Shown in pieces: positions 19,785 through 31,184 of a DNA stretch of 34,405 nucleotides. The stretch comes from Rhodocollybia butyracea (Eukaryota > Basidiomycota > Agaricomycetes > Agaricales > Omphalotaceae), in contig JADNRY010000620.1 of the NCBI GenBank assembly GCA_015501585.1, forward strand, positions 1 to 34,405. Reading direction: 5' to 3'. Within the stretch, counting starts at the first letter, position 1. Every line of letters starts with the position of its first letter. The notes beneath the pieces are model-generated. The model did not search any database. It was not told where the DNA came from and saw nothing but the letters and a program-made list of their open reading frames with translations. Both the position numbers and the translations under genes were made by a program.

Positions 19785-20198
19785 AGGATGAAGTTGTTCT
19801 GTAGGCTTAGCGCAGGTAAAACGTAAAAACGAATCTCGGACTTTTTATTGGCATTCAAAAAGCTTGCGGTCCTTGAGAATCGTATGCTTGTGTATAGTAA
19901 TTTATTCGTTTTTCTCCGCAAAAGGAACGACCGAGGGCTTGGGTGCCCCCCTAATATGTTAGTTTCAGCAAAGGCGAAACGTAAAAGTAACATACTAGGT
20001 TCTGACTTAACCTGACTTGGCAATCACCGCAATCTATTGCATGCCACAGCTTGAGGCGATCTAGTGCTTGTTGTCAAGTTAAGAACTCATTTTAGTGCGT
20101 CTAATGATTGGAACTGAAGGTATACACTCCCTCGGTGTTCCGACACGACATTGTTTTTCTCTTACTTTTGTTCAGCCACCTGTTGAACTTGAAAATTC
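19785..20198. other. Intergenic between WBP1 and the next family gene
   Basis: 3' flank of WBP1 and promoter of the gene at 20199. The TTATAACG element of the other family genes is not found here. A pyrimidine-rich tract lies just before the start. Confidence 0.4.
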
Positions 20199-21483
20199 AT
20201 GTTCCTCTTATTCCTCTTTCTCACTTTTGCTCTTTACGTCGGTGCGTTTACTCCCTCCCTTTTTTTCATGTACCCAACTAAAAAACTATTGACCTCTAGA
20301 GAAAGCCTTTTCTCAATCCTCTTCCCAGCTTATCGCTACAGTCTGGGAGTTCGGAACGAATCGTCTTCTCGGGGGACAGTTCACTCAACCACTACTCCCT
20401 CTCGGAACAGCAGCCGATGGTTCAGCGACGACATATCTCTGGCAGGTCTTGAACCCCGTCGTTACCGTTTTCACCTCCAACGGTGCTCCCGTATTAACGA
20501 CCTCGTTGGCTGCTGGTGAGTACACCATTCTCCAAGATCGTCCTCCGTCAGCCTCCGTCCTAGTAGGACTCTTACTAAATGGAATCCTTTTTTTTACAAA
20601 TCAGGGTCGCGGACAGTTGTCGTTTCGCCATCGGGATATGTTGAGCCTTTCGGTCCGGGTTCATTTGTCCAATGCCAGTTTATCGATGCTACAGAGGGCG
20701 AATGCTTTGGCGAGACGGGGACCACAGTCTTTGGAGCCCCTACTCCCATTACACTAGCGGTGGACACAGCGGTGCCTACTACCCCTACCTCGTTGACGGA
20801 CACTCCGAGTCAAACGCAGGCACCAGGCTCCAACACAGGATCCATCACCCCACCAACATCCACAGCCTCGTCCTCTCAGGCTACTTCGAGTCCAGCCAAG
20901 AAAACGCCTGTGGGAGCGATCGCTGGTGGTATAGTTGCCGGGTCCTGGTTGTATCAGCTCTTCTGATTCTATTTCTGTGGTTTCGACGACGACGACAAAG
21001 AATCAATCGAGGACTCCCGTCTAACTCTTCTGAAAAAGCAGCGGTAGTTGATAGGTGAGTGCTGGACCCCCAGCTGTGCTACGCCACTGGCCTGTTTATA
21101 GGTCGTAGTCCAGACTAACGGTGACTAAATTGCATCTGCTATTCAGTTTCACCCTAACCCAAACACCTAACTTTGTTCCGGTTCGGTCGATTCAGACTAC
21201 GACTATCACGAGCTCTTCAGTGACAGAGGTGAGTATCTTCTTCTTCTTCTCTCGGGTGCTTGCAGTTAACTGGACTCTCTTCCTATAGTCGTCGGCCTTC
21301 GCGCCTTCAGCAGTAAGTCCTGGAGGAAAAAGAGTAATTGCCGTGGATAACACATCAACAAACACCTCACAGATTGAGATTGGCAGCCCTCGATCTCCGA
21401 ACGAGACGGTGTCTGAAATACTGACTAGATTGCGGCGATTGGAGGAACATGGGATAGAGCCTCCGCCTGTTTATATGGATTGA
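20199..21483 (+). CDS. Single-pass membrane protein with C-terminal PPxY motif, divergent member with one frameshift
   Basis: Exons 20199-20241, 20300-20515, 20605-21054, 21147-21228 and 21289-21483; 328 residues if one base is allowed for. Signal peptide MFLLFLFLTFALYV; ectodomain with SSSQLIATVWEFGTNRL, PLLPLGTAADGSATTYLWQV, SGYVEPF and the cysteine pair FVQCQFIDATEGECFG; Ser/Thr/Pro stalk; GAIAGGIVAG..SALLILFLWF helix; RRRRQR; a longer tail with VRSIQTTTIT and the end RLRRLEEHGIEPPPVYMD. Introns match the family in phase. One base is missing near 20940-20943 (gccgggtcctgg), which throws the frame inside the membrane helix, yet the frame after it stays conserved over three exons with good splice sites. 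Sequence differs most from the other members, so it may be the ancestral single-copy gene. Confidence 0.7.
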
Positions 21484-22179
21484 TGATTTCTGGTTCCCGG
21501 TTCCTATTAGCATGATATTTACACTCTTTCCTCTTCAATTATTGTTTTGTTTTACGTGCATAATTCCAGGCTGTGTGGTTTCGTTCAAGTTTGGTGATGT
21601 TGAGATCAATGAGGTAGACTGGGCTGCATATCGTTTAGGTTTAGGAGGAGGAAGAGTTCATTACATGGCATCTTTCAAGTACTGAGCGCTGGAACGCTGG
21701 AGTCATTGGGAGAGGAGTGGGCGAGTTCGCAGTTAAGGTGCTGTAGATCCACCCGCTTCATCAATGGTTAGATTAGTAGGAAGGACTTGGAAGTGTTATG
21801 CAGGTATGTGAAGTGATTCCTTTTCGATCCGGGTAAAGTGACTTGCATTTGTAGACACAGGCTTCCGTCCACTATCCAGAGAGGAACGATTGTTAGGTCT
21901 TGAACACATAGTCGAGGCCAGTCTGCATCAGAGAGTTTGAAGCCAAAGCAGGTCGAGCGAACGAATTATATGGCTGCGCAATGGACTAAGTCCCAGTCCC
22001 CTAGTCCAGGCACTCATCAGTGGTCGCATCCTTTTGCGCATTCACCAGCGGAAAGTCGGGATGCTCTGATTCTCCTGAAGGTCGAGACTCGACGGCCAAA
22101 GCTGGTCACAGCTTGCACATGATGCTCGCCGGGTTACTAATTAGTAATCAAACACTGCTTTCGTTCCTAAGCCTCAGGC
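21484..22179. other. 3' flank and spacer
   Basis: No gene seen. 21930-22130 resembles 24680-24800 (agccaaa.c..gaacgaat..tgcaatggactaagtcccctag; gggatgct.tgatt.tcc), so it belongs to a duplicated unit that also carries the following relic. Confidence 0.45.
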
Positions 22180-22625
22180 CTGTTGAATCGCTGATCTTTC
22201 TCATCGGTAAGTACTTATATATGTTCTGTTTCGCTTGAAAAACTATAGCCCGGAGATCGAGCTTCTAGCAGGTGTTTGTCTTCGAACTGCCGGTACTTTT
22301 TTTTAAAGTTGTGTCTTCGGTATACACTAACTACTACATATGCCCAGCAAGTCAAGACATCACTAGTAACTACAACCTCTCTTTGTCTAGGCCTCACAGC
22401 ACTAAGGTACCCACATCTCATCAACTATACCTTAAATCTTATTTAAAGCGTTCTAGTTCCGCGAACGTTGCTTTTTTCTTCTGCTTTTGTCCCATGTGGG
22501 TTATCAATCCTACAAAAGGGTATACCTTGTCAATACCGATACTACAGCAGCGGGAAAACCTACACCAGTGGTCTTCAACACCGTCTGTATCCTATGCAAC
22601 CACCAAACGGGTCGAATCGCCGGGA
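22180..22625 (+). pseudogene. Decayed family relic 1, upstream of the gene at 22955
   Basis: Pieces of the family ectodomain remain in order: ctgatctttctcatcggtaagt (exon 1 end and donor), caggtgtttgtcttcgaact (exon 2 start), tctagttccgcgaacgttgc (exon 3 start), and atcaatcctacaaaagggta..gatactacagcagcgggaaaacctacaccagtggtcttc, which aligns with FIDSTEG..GTTGTATGKPTP.VF of the intact genes. No membrane helix or tail follows. Several stops; not functional. Confidence 0.55.
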
Positions 22626-22954
22626 GTCAGATCCGGGTTCGAGATATTATGGAATTACCGAGCTACGCTAGACCGGAGACAGAAAAAAGAACTTAGGTCT
22701 GGATGTGACGGTCAAAGCATCCGAAATTAACTTAGCTAGAGTCCACTGTGCAACCATCTCGCCAGGAAACATATTTGTTCAGTCGACTTGAACACTGATC
22801 GCCAATGGCGCCCCTTTTCATTCTTTGGGTGTCCTGATTCCCTTAGGACAGCCACGGTCTTTAAAACTTGAAAGTACAAGATGTTGGGCTACTACTACTA
22901 CTTTTGACTCTCTCTTCGTCTCTCTACAACACTCGCTGGACTGGTGCATTTAAC

Positions 22955-24079
22955 ATGATTATATTCTTGTTGATTTTTGCTTTCAACGTCGGTGAGCTAC
23001 TTTGTTTCTCTCCGAAACACTATCTTTGGCAGGCCTAATGGAGTGGGTAAATCACTAGCGAGTGCTTTCTCTCAAACCGCGGTCACGCTCTTTGAATTTG
23101 GCACAAATCGTCTTTTTACTGGACCAGCTACTCGGCCATTATTCCCTCTTGCACAGCGAGCGCTGATTCTGAAACGACATACCTATACGAGGTCGTTTTT
23201 CCTTCGTCAGCAGCCAATCCCGCAAGCACAGGTGGGCTGCGCTCTCCACTGTATATCTTAATTCGATCTAGAATATTACAGCTTCCCGAACAATTGTTGC
23301 TTCTGCCTCTGGATGGGTCGAGCTTTTTAATACAAGTACTGGCATCGAATGCAGGTTTATCGATTCTACAGAAGGTGAATGCTTCGGCAAAACTACCGGT
23401 ACAGCTACCGGTACTCCTCACCGGTAGTCCTCGAAGTCGCAAGCACCACGACGACCTCGGCTGCGCGCACCACGCCGACCTCGGCTTCAAGCACCACGAC
23501 AACCCAAGCTGCAACCATGAGAACCACAACTCCAATCCAAACCACGGTCGTCATCGTCCCAACAGCAGCCAATATTTCAAATGACTTCCAGAACTCGCCA
23601 AAAGCATCATTGGGAACAATTGTTGGTAGCACGATAGCAGGTGTTGCGGCTATAGCGGCAGTAGTGGTTTTCATTTTATGGCGAAGGAGGAAACGATCAC
23701 GCCATCACGAACTACTTGTTGAACAATTTAATTTACATCCAGAAGATGTTATGCCTCGTCAGGTGAGATTGTAGTCTGGAGCTGTCTATCCCGCTAGCGT
23801 AACCATTACCGATACAGACCGCGGGAGCTACTCATCTGCCGATTCAAGGTGGTACTTACCCGACACCAGTGAGTTTTCTGTTCAATCGCAAGTTCTAAGT
23901 TTACCCTTACGGTGTAGAACAGGATGTTTGTGCAACCCCAATCGAAACGTGCACTGGCGAACCCACCCGAACAGGGGAATCAGGGCTTGCAGCATCAGAT
24001 AATCGATGTAGTCAACCGATTGAGGCAGTTAGAGCATCATTTGGTGTCGGTGCCTCCACCATTATATCATGTCAACTAA
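22955..24079 (+). CDS. Single-pass membrane protein with C-terminal PPxY motif, member with two frameshifts
   Basis: Exons by homology: 22955-22991, 23059-23231, 23282-23762, 23818-23868 and 23918-24079; about 301 residues if intact. Signal peptide MIIFLLIFAFNV, QTAVTLFEFGTNRL, ASGWVELF, IECRFIDSTEGECFG, a long Thr-rich stalk with TTTTSAARTTPTSASS, helix GSTIAGVAAIAAVVVFIL, WRRRKRSRHHE and the tail end VNRLRQLEHHLVS..PPPLYHVN. Exon 2 is one base short (CCTCTTGCACAG where others have CCTCTTGGCACAG, near 23151) and exon 3 is one base short (CTCCTCACCGG near 23417). Everything else, splice sites included, is in order. Either freshly inactivated or the product of two assembly indels. Confidence 0.65.
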
Positions 24080-24875
24080 CTCGCTGTTTTCCGTGGCAAA
24101 TTGAGTCCTCTGCGATATATTATGTATGCACTTCCGACATAGTCAATGAAAAATCAAGCCTGGTGCTCCGCCCACACCTCGGGAAATACTTATATTGGCT
24201 CGTATGTCAAACTGGTCAAATATTTGCCTATCCGCCTTAATTTCTTCTTACCTGTGTCGGAACTCAAGCGAGTTTGAAAGAGACGAACTGAAAGCTTGCT
24301 GAGGAGTTGTACGTTCTTTTCAACTTTTAAGGCCATAACTCTTTCCCGTAAGGCTTTTCATGTCAACCCTTTCCTTATTATCCTAGGCATCTTATTTTCT
24401 CCCTAGTATTGTTTTCTTTTGCCAAGTCTGGAATCGGTCAAGAGTCGTTAGATACTTGAGGCATACATAGGTCTTGACTATGAGGTCTTGGCAGTGATGA
24501 TAGCGCGAACGCCGTGACTTCTCCTGGGTTAGGTGGGTTTGTTTGGTAGAGGCGGACTGCTTCCAGTAGGCCCGGAGAGAAACAATCTTTTAACTTTATA
24601 TTCTTAAGGAGACATAACGAATATGAGAGCTCGCTCTCTTTACGACACCTCCCTTCCTGCGTATCTACAGCGACCTTGAAGCCAAACGAGAACGAATCCT
24701 ATCCTGTGCAATGGACTAAGTCCCCTAGATGGAGCTGATCAGTACTGTCGCATCTTTTTGAGTGTTTGTTCGTTAACCGGGATGCTATGATTATCCAGGC
24801 ACAACTCACAAAAGTCCGTTAAAGCTTCAATATCCAGGACAGATCAAGTAGGTTACCAGTTTCTCGTAAGTGCGT
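24080..24875. other. 3' flank and spacer
   Basis: No gene seen. 24330-24480 resembles 27160-27260 and 29265-29360 (aaggctttccat.., tattatcctagg, tgacttgagg..), marking the left part of the repeated relic-gene unit; 24680-24800 resembles 21930-22130. Confidence 0.4.
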
Positions 24876-25300
24876 TTTCCCAAATCAGTCTCAAACTATA
24901 GCTATGTTTGAGTTTGTACACAATCGATGCTTCCTTTCAATGTTCTGTTACAGTAAGCAACCATTCTGCCACGATATACTCGTGAAACCAGTAACGACCA
25001 TTATAGCCACCAAAGCAAAGTAGAGCTTACTCCAAACGGTACTATTCCGGTTTCGCAAACATTCAATGCCTTTGTATCATTGAACCTCTCGGACCTCCGA
25101 GAATCTAACTGCTTTAGCCTACTCGCATCTGAGTTTATTAACTCTACAACAGGTATACCTTGTCAATACCGGCACTACAGCCACAAGGGCTCCTACAGTG
25201 GTCTTGAAGACCGTCGCCGTCTCTAGCCTGTGCCTGCCTATGCCACGGCATTGTGCAACCAAACAAGGCTGTGGAGTAGGCGCCGTGGTCCACACTGTAA
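24876..25300 (+). pseudogene. Decayed family relic 2, upstream of the gene at 25830
   Basis: Traces of exon 2 (cccaaatcagtctcaaactatagctatgtttgagtttgtacacaatcg, like QTAVTLFEFG.NR), of exon 3 start (ggtttcgcaaac near 25049) and of the IECKFIDSTEG..GTTGTATG.PTP part (gagtttattaactctacaacaggtata..ggcactacagccacaagggctcctacagtggtc at about 25130-25203). Frames are broken and the 3' half is missing, as in relic 1. Confidence 0.55.
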
Positions 25301-25759
25301 ACGCTGCATACAAGTTTACAAATTGATATTCATCTTGCTTCTCTATCCTAGAAAGATATGCATTCTATAAGAACATGGGCATCCGGGCCCGGGTTCTACG
25401 AGGTTCTACGAGGTTTCAGTTTCATGGTAGATGCTGTGAGCTAGTCCGGATCCGGTAGGTCCGGAGAGAACCATTCTTAGAGCCAAACCGAAAAACTAGC
25501 GTGCACCGTGAACAGCCGTGAACCTCTCTGCATATCACTCGCACATCACCTCGTGGAATATCTACAGAGAATTCAAATCTTACTTGAAGCCAAGCAACCT
25601 ATCATATATCAACTCGGATACTGATAGATACTGATACTCATCAAGTAACTCGAGGATCAATGATGACGTCCTTTGAAAATTGGGAGAAGGAAGGAAGTGA
25701 ATTATTCGGCAGAGAAATACTCAGGACTGACAGCCATGCACTGGTGATCACTCCGCTTC

Positions 25760-25767
25760 TTATAACG
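25760..25767 (+). promoter_or_regulatory. TATA-like element TTATAACG
   Basis: Lies 70 nt before the ATG at 25830, following the aaggaaggaagtgaattattcggca segment that also precedes the truncated copy at 9005. Confidence 0.45.
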
Positions 25768-25829
25768 TTTCCAGAAAACCTTGTCCGACTTGTTACTTTA
25801 ACTCTTACCTCGACGGTGGCTGGAGCGGT

Positions 25830-26899
25830 ATGGTTATGATATCCTGGTTAATATTTGCCTTCAGCATCGGTGAGTTACTCTGTTTCTCTTCGAAACACTA
25901 TCTGCAGGACTGATCGAGTGGATAATCTTCCAGCAAGCGCTTTTTCTCAAAATTTGGTTACACTCTTCGAATTTGGACCAGGTCGTCTCGCTTCTGGCTC
26001 ATCTACTCGGCCACTACTTGCTCTTGGCACAGCAAGTGATAATTCTCAAACGACGTACCTCTATGAGGTTGTTAATCCTGCAATTGTCTCTAATAGCGCA
26101 GTTCTCAACACCGGTGGGTAATCACGTCTGCCGCGTATTTGCTCTCATACAGATTATCACAGTTTCGCGAACGATTGTTGTCTCTGCCTCCGGATGGTTT
26201 GAGCCTGTGCAATCCATCGAATGCAAATTCATAGATTCTACAGAAGGCATATGCTTTGGCGCAACCACCGGTACAGCTACCGGCACTCCTTACTCGGAGG
26301 TCCTCGAAGTGATAAGCACCACGACAACTCCAGCTGCAAGTACTTTGGGAATTAGCACTGCAGCCCTACTACGCCTTTTATCATCCCAACAACAACCACT
26401 GTTTCGAATGGTGTCCAGAACTCACGGAAATCATCAGTAGGAACAATTGTTGGTAGCACAATTGCAGGTCTTGTGGTCATATCAACAGTCGTGTTTTTTG
26501 TTTTATGGCGAAGGAGGAGAAAATCACACCCCCAGGAACTCGTTGTTGAACAGTTCAATATCCACGCACAAGATACTGTGCCCCGCCATCAGGTAAGTTT
26601 GTGGTCGAAGCTGTCTATCTCGCAAGTGATTTATCCACCAATGCAGACTGCAGCGGGTATTCAAACACACTCAGGCCGGTCAACTCAAGCTAGTACCTCC
26701 AAGACAACTTCGGTGAGTATTCCGTTTGATTATAAACTATGAAATTTAAGCACTTATGGTGTAGAACCCGATGAATTCTAATCGATCTAACCCCTCGCAA
26801 CCTCGATCAAAACGCGCACTGGCGAACCCATCGACACAGGGCAATCAGCAAATCGCCCATCCATCTGATCCTCCACCAATCTATACGAAGTCACGGTAG
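25830..26899 (+). CDS. Single-pass membrane protein with C-terminal PPxY motif, member with one frameshift
   Basis: Exons 25830-25869, 25934-26113, 26163-26592, 26647-26712 and 26765-26899; 283 residues if one base is allowed for. Signal peptide MVMISWLIFAFSI, ASAFSQNLVTLFEFGPGRL, LGTASDNSQTTYLYEVV, ASGWFEPV, IECKFIDSTEGICFG, helix GSTIAGLVVISTVVFFVL, WRRRRKSHPQE, tail ending SDPPPIYTKSR. Exon 3 is one base short, with the shift near 26360 in the stalk, just before the frame that carries the helix. Exon 4 uses the acceptor at 26645-26646 (atgcag), unlike members 1-3, and gives a longer piece (TAAGIQTHSGRSTQASTS). The start could also be the second ATG, two codons later. Confidence 0.65.
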
Positions 26900-27225
26900 T
26901 TCACTATTTTTCCTTGGCAGACCGAGTCGTCCATCATTCAACGTTATGTATGCACCTCATTAATATAGCCTGGTACTAGTACTTTCATAATACAGTAGCT
27001 CGTATCTTGAGCTTGGAATCAAGTTGACATCAAATCCTTCCTTGATTTTCAATCCTTGTTGTTGGAGACCGAGAGAGGTTGGAGAAACAGAAGTGAGAAC
27101 TTGAGAGTCGAGGAGAGGCATATCCGAGTTGTACGTTTATTTGCAGTCAATAAGCCGTCTTTTCCCCGCGAAGGCTTTCCATAGCCTAACTATTCCCTCC
27201 ACTCGTCAAATCAGTCATCAGATAT
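26900..27225. other. 3' flank and spacer
   Basis: No gene seen. 27160-27225 begins the repeated unit described below. Confidence 0.35.
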
Positions 27226-27369
27226 CTCGTTTTTGTCACATCTGGTCAGTGTCAGCGTTAGATGACTTGAGGTGCGTTAACTGATTCTTAAATCACTTGT
27301 ATTCAATCTTGTAAACGATTGCTGTTGCTCTAGTCAATCTTTCGGTCCGACTGCTTTCGCCGCATGTGG

Positions 27370-27545
27370 CAAGCTTTACCTCCGATTTGCAAAAGGCTTA
27401 AGCCTTTGCGACACTGGTACTGTAGTCACCGCGGGAACTGACACCAGTGGCCTTCGTATGACAGGCTTCGACACCGTCTGTAGCCTGTGTAACCGCTGAA
27501 CGACGTGGTGGTTGTAGAACAAACAACGTGATCGATGAGTCGCGA
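27370..27545 (+). pseudogene. Decayed family relic 3
   Basis: aagctttacctccgatttgcaaaaggctt..gacactggtactgtagtcaccgcgggaactgacaccagtggccttc..gacaccgtctgtagcctgtgtaacc aligns with relic 1 (22505-22600) and more distantly with the FIDSTEG..GTTGTATG.PTP part of the genes. No open frame of interest. Confidence 0.45.
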
Positions 27546-28047
27546 TCAGGAATGGAGAGTTGCTATAGCAAGTAAACACTGTTTTGCCTGGAACGAGAAT
27601 CATATCTCGGGCACTGGAAAACGTTGATGTTGAGCGCATCGACGAAGATGATTTGAGCCCCTTTTGGAAAGAAGGTATCCGGAACAGGTGATAGTTTTCT
27701 CCTTGATATGTGGGTTCAACTAGATGATCTAGAGCTGCAGCCGACCGATAATTCTTAGATACTGGATTATTTTAAACTAAAACACGCTATAATATCTCCC
27801 AGCTTGCATGCCTTTTTACAGAGAACTTCAAAGCCAAACAGAAACGAACGAACGAGGGAGGTTGAACCCTTTAATCGGTTCGGTCACCTTTAGCCATCCG
27901 TTGATTCCGGATACCATGGATCCTAGGTTTTATTTTATGGGAGATAGATGATGACTATGTCGGCGGGAGTTCTGATCCCATTTAAAGGTCTTCGACCAGA
28001 GAAAACTAAGTTTGACCTTTCTTCAACTCTCCAATACTGGACCCAGC

Positions 28048-29141
28048 ATGGTTATAAACTTGTTGGTCATTGCTCTCAGCATTGTGGCTTACTTTGTTTC
28101 GCTTCAGAAACTCCAGGCCTGATCTGGGTAGTAAATTTCTAGCGAGTGCTTTTTCTCAAACTGCTGTTACACTCTTCGAATTTGGACCAGGTCGTTTCGC
28201 CGAGGGCGCGGCTACTCTACCATTAGTTCCTCTTGGCACAGCAAGTGACAATTCTCAAACGACATACCTCTATCAGGTTGTCAATCATGTAAAAAGTACC
28301 AATGGCGCGACCACTTCTGACTACAAGTGGGTATATCTAATTGATTATACAGTTTCAATCTCATTTGGAGTATTGCAGCTCCCCGAACGATTGTTGCTTC
28401 TGCTTCTGGATGGGCTGAACTTTTACTTCCACTCCTGTCATCGAATGCAGGTTTATCGATTCTACAGAAGGTGAATGCTTTGGCGGAACTACCGGTACAG
28501 CCACTGGCACGCCTTTCCCGGTGGTCTTTAAAGTGGCAAGCACCACGACAATACCAGCTACAAGTACCACAAGTACCTCATCACCGAGCCAACCAACCGC
28601 AAGTTTTTTCCACACCCAACATCATCCCAACAGCGACCAATGTTTCAAATAGTTTACAGGACTCACAAAAACCCAAGTCATCAGTGGGACAATTATCGGA
28701 AGCACGATTGCGGGTATTGCAGTTCTATTAGCAATTGTATTTTTCATCCTATGGCGAAGGAGGAAACGGTCACGCCGTCAAGAATTGAACTCAAAGTATG
28801 TCAGACGATGTTAAATCCTGTCGGGCAATGTGATCTGAAATTGCCTATCCCGCTAGTGAGACTCACCCACCAATGCAGACTGCAGGAACGTCCATCCATA
28901 TTTGGTTGCGACTGACACAACCTCACCACGGGTGTGTTTTCTCTTTAGCTTACAAACTCCAAACTTATGTATAGCATAGAAGGGGACAAATTCCAAACTC
29001 TAGGCAACCTCGATCGAAAACTGTACCTACAAAACCCTTCCACTCAGGAGCTGCTTTCAATAACGACGTAGCCAGTCGATTGAGGCGTTAGAGGAGGTTA
29101 GCCTGGTGTCCGATGACCCTCCACCACTGTATACAACCTAA
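28048..29141 (+). pseudogene. Family gene with several frameshifts (left copy of the tandem pair)
   Basis: Full-length homologue: signal peptide MVINLLVIALSI, ASAFSQTAVTLFEFGPGRF, LGTASDNSQTTYLYQVVN, a partly readable IECRFIDSTEGECFG, stalk, helix (GSTIAGIAVLLAIVFFIL), WRRRKRSRRQE, tail end DDPPPLYTT. Lesions: the first intron donor region has lost a G (ATTGTGGCT for ATCGGTGAG) so the phase fails; an extra T lies near 28311; one T is missing near 28422 (GAACTTTTACTT); one base is lost in exon 4 near 28888; one G is missing near 29088 (AGGCGTTAG against AGGCGGTTAG in the right copy). Too many to be a working gene if the sequence is right. Confidence 0.7.
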
Positions 29142-29434
29142 CTCGGTGTTTTCTATGGCAAGTTGTTTAATTGCTGGCGTCTGCAATATCAGTCAGTTGG
29201 ACATCTATAGCCTGTGGTTCTTGTCTCGCTTAAGTAGAGATACAAAGGGTCTTCCCTTGTATGTCCTAACTATTCCCTCCACTACTATTCGGAAATCAGA
29301 AAATTAGTCAGACATCTTTTTGTCACATCTGGTCTTGACTCTTGAATATCGGCCTTTGATGACTTGAGGTGTGTTGACTGATTCTTAAACCAATCTTGTA
29401 AATGATTGCTCTCGGTCTGAGCCGTATGTGGCCA

Positions 29435-29565
29435 ATCTTTACCTCCGGTTTACAAAAGACACAAGATTTGCCAACACCGTCGCACTGTATGATAGGCTTC
29501 GACACTGGCCTGTGAAACCGCTAAACGACGTGGTGGTTGTAGAACAAACAACGTGTGAGTCGCAA
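29435..29565 (+). pseudogene. Decayed family relic 4
   Basis: Counterpart of relic 3 (aatctttacctccggtttacaaaaga..; ctaaacgacgtggtggttgtagaacaaacaacgtg is shared) but with a further internal loss, so the GTTGTATG-like part is gone. Confidence 0.45.
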
Positions 29566-30088
29566 TCAGCAATCAAGAGTTGCTGTACTACGCCTCATAC
29601 TAGTGACCTTGAACGGGAGTCGTCGTATCTCGGGCACTGAAAACATTGATGTTGAGTGCATTGATGAAGAAGATGTGATGTCAAATACTCGAACCCTTTT
29701 GGAAGAAAGGGTGATCCGGAACAGGCGATAGTCTGCTCCTTGATATATGGTTCAAGTACAGTCGACCAATAATTCTTAAGATGTTGGATCTTTTAAACTA
29801 AGACACCCTGTTGGTATCTCCAAGTTTGCATGCCTTTCTACAGGAACATTCAAAGCCAAACTTCGGAAACGAACGAGTAAAGAACCTATAATCGGCTCGG
29901 TCACCTTTTGGTAGCGATCCGTTCATTGATTCCGGATACCATGGATCCTAGGTTTTTATTTATGGGAGATAGATGATGACTATGTCCGAGTCGGCGGGAG
30001 TTCTGATCTCTTTTAAAGCTGTTAAGGGTCTTCCACCAAGGAAACTACGTTTGATCTTTCTTACAAATCCTCAACTATTGGACCCAGC

Positions 30089-31184
30089 ATGGCTATAATC
30101 TTATGGTCATTGCTTTCAACATTGTAAATTTAGTCTGTGTTTCGCTTCGGAAACTCCAGCCTGATCTTGGGGTAAATTTCTAGCGAGTGCTTTGTCTCAA
30201 ACCGCTGTTACACTCTTCGAATTTGGACCAAATCGTTTCGCTGGGGCGTGTCTACTCTGCCATTAGTTCCTCTTGCACAGCAAGTGTCAATTCTCAAACG
30301 ACATACCTCTATCGGGTTCTCTCTCTGCGAACAACTCCAATGGCTGTCCCCACTCTGACTACAGGTAGTATATAAATTGACTATACAATGTTCAATTTCA
30401 TTTGGCGTATCACAGTTTCTCGAACGATTGTTGCTTCTGCCTCTGGATGGGCCGAGCTTTTTACTTCCACTCCTGTCACGAATGCAGGTTTTATCGATTC
30501 TACAGAAGGTGAATGCTTTGCGGAGCTGCCAGTACAGCCACTGGCGCCCCTGAGCGGAGTGGTTTTCAAAGTGGCAAGCACCACGACAATCCCAGCTACA
30601 AGTACCACCAAAATACTTCATCTCCAAGCAAGCCGACTGCACTGCCAAATTCTACAACGACCAACTTCCAACGTCAACCAATGTTTCAACTGGTTTCCAG
30701 GACTTACGAAAATCCAGGTCATCAGTGGGAACAATTATTGGAAGCACGATTGCGGGTGTTGCAGTTTTATTAGCATTGTGTTTTTCATTCTATGGCGAAG
30801 GAGGAAACGGTCACGCCGTCAAGAACTGGATTCAAAGTATGTCAGGCGATGTTAAATCCTGTCGGGCAATGGATCTGAAGTTCCCTATCCCGCTAGTGAG
30901 ATTCACCCACCAATGCGGACTGCAGGAAATGTCCATCCATATTTGGTCGCGACTGACACAATCCCATCACAGGTGTGTTTTCTCTTTAGCTTACAAGCTC
31001 TGAACTCATGTATAGCATAGAAGAGGATAAATTTCAACTCTGGGCAAACTCGATCGAAAAATGCACCTGCAAATCCTCAGTCCACTCAAGAGCTGCTTTC
31101 ATAACGGACGTAGTCGGTCGATTGAGGCGGTTAGAAGAGATCAGCCTGGTGTCTGATGAACCTCCACCATCGTATACAACCTAA
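30089..31184 (+). pseudogene. Family gene with several frameshifts (right copy of the tandem pair)
   Basis: Homologue of 28048-29141. Exon 1 is one base short (ATGGCTATAATCTTATGG) so the signal peptide is out of frame; the first intron donor reads ATTGTAAAT in the wrong phase; a G is lost near 30275 (CCTCTTGCACAG); bases are lost and gained around 30479-30494 so the first cysteine of the IEC..ECF pair is absent; another G is missing near 30520 (TTTGCGGAG). The last exon is intact and ends VGRLRRLEEISLVSDEPPPSYTT. Probably a pseudogene. Confidence 0.7.

Larger units (their letters stand above)
27226..29270. repeat. Tandem duplication of about 2.04 kb, left copy
   Basis: Matches 29271-31315 in order along its length, with offsets of about 2.03-2.04 kb (27905 to 29932; 28048 to 30089; 29138 to 31181). 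Each copy holds a relic, then a promoter segment (ccggataccatggatcctagg..gggagatagatgatgactatgtc..ggcgggagttctgatc), then a full-length family gene and its 3' flank. Confidence 0.75.

Noticed and set aside
22955..31184. Treating the frameshifts in the family genes as extra introns
   Set aside because: The shifts are single bases within conserved segments, with no GT..AG pair that would restore the frame without deleting conserved residues.
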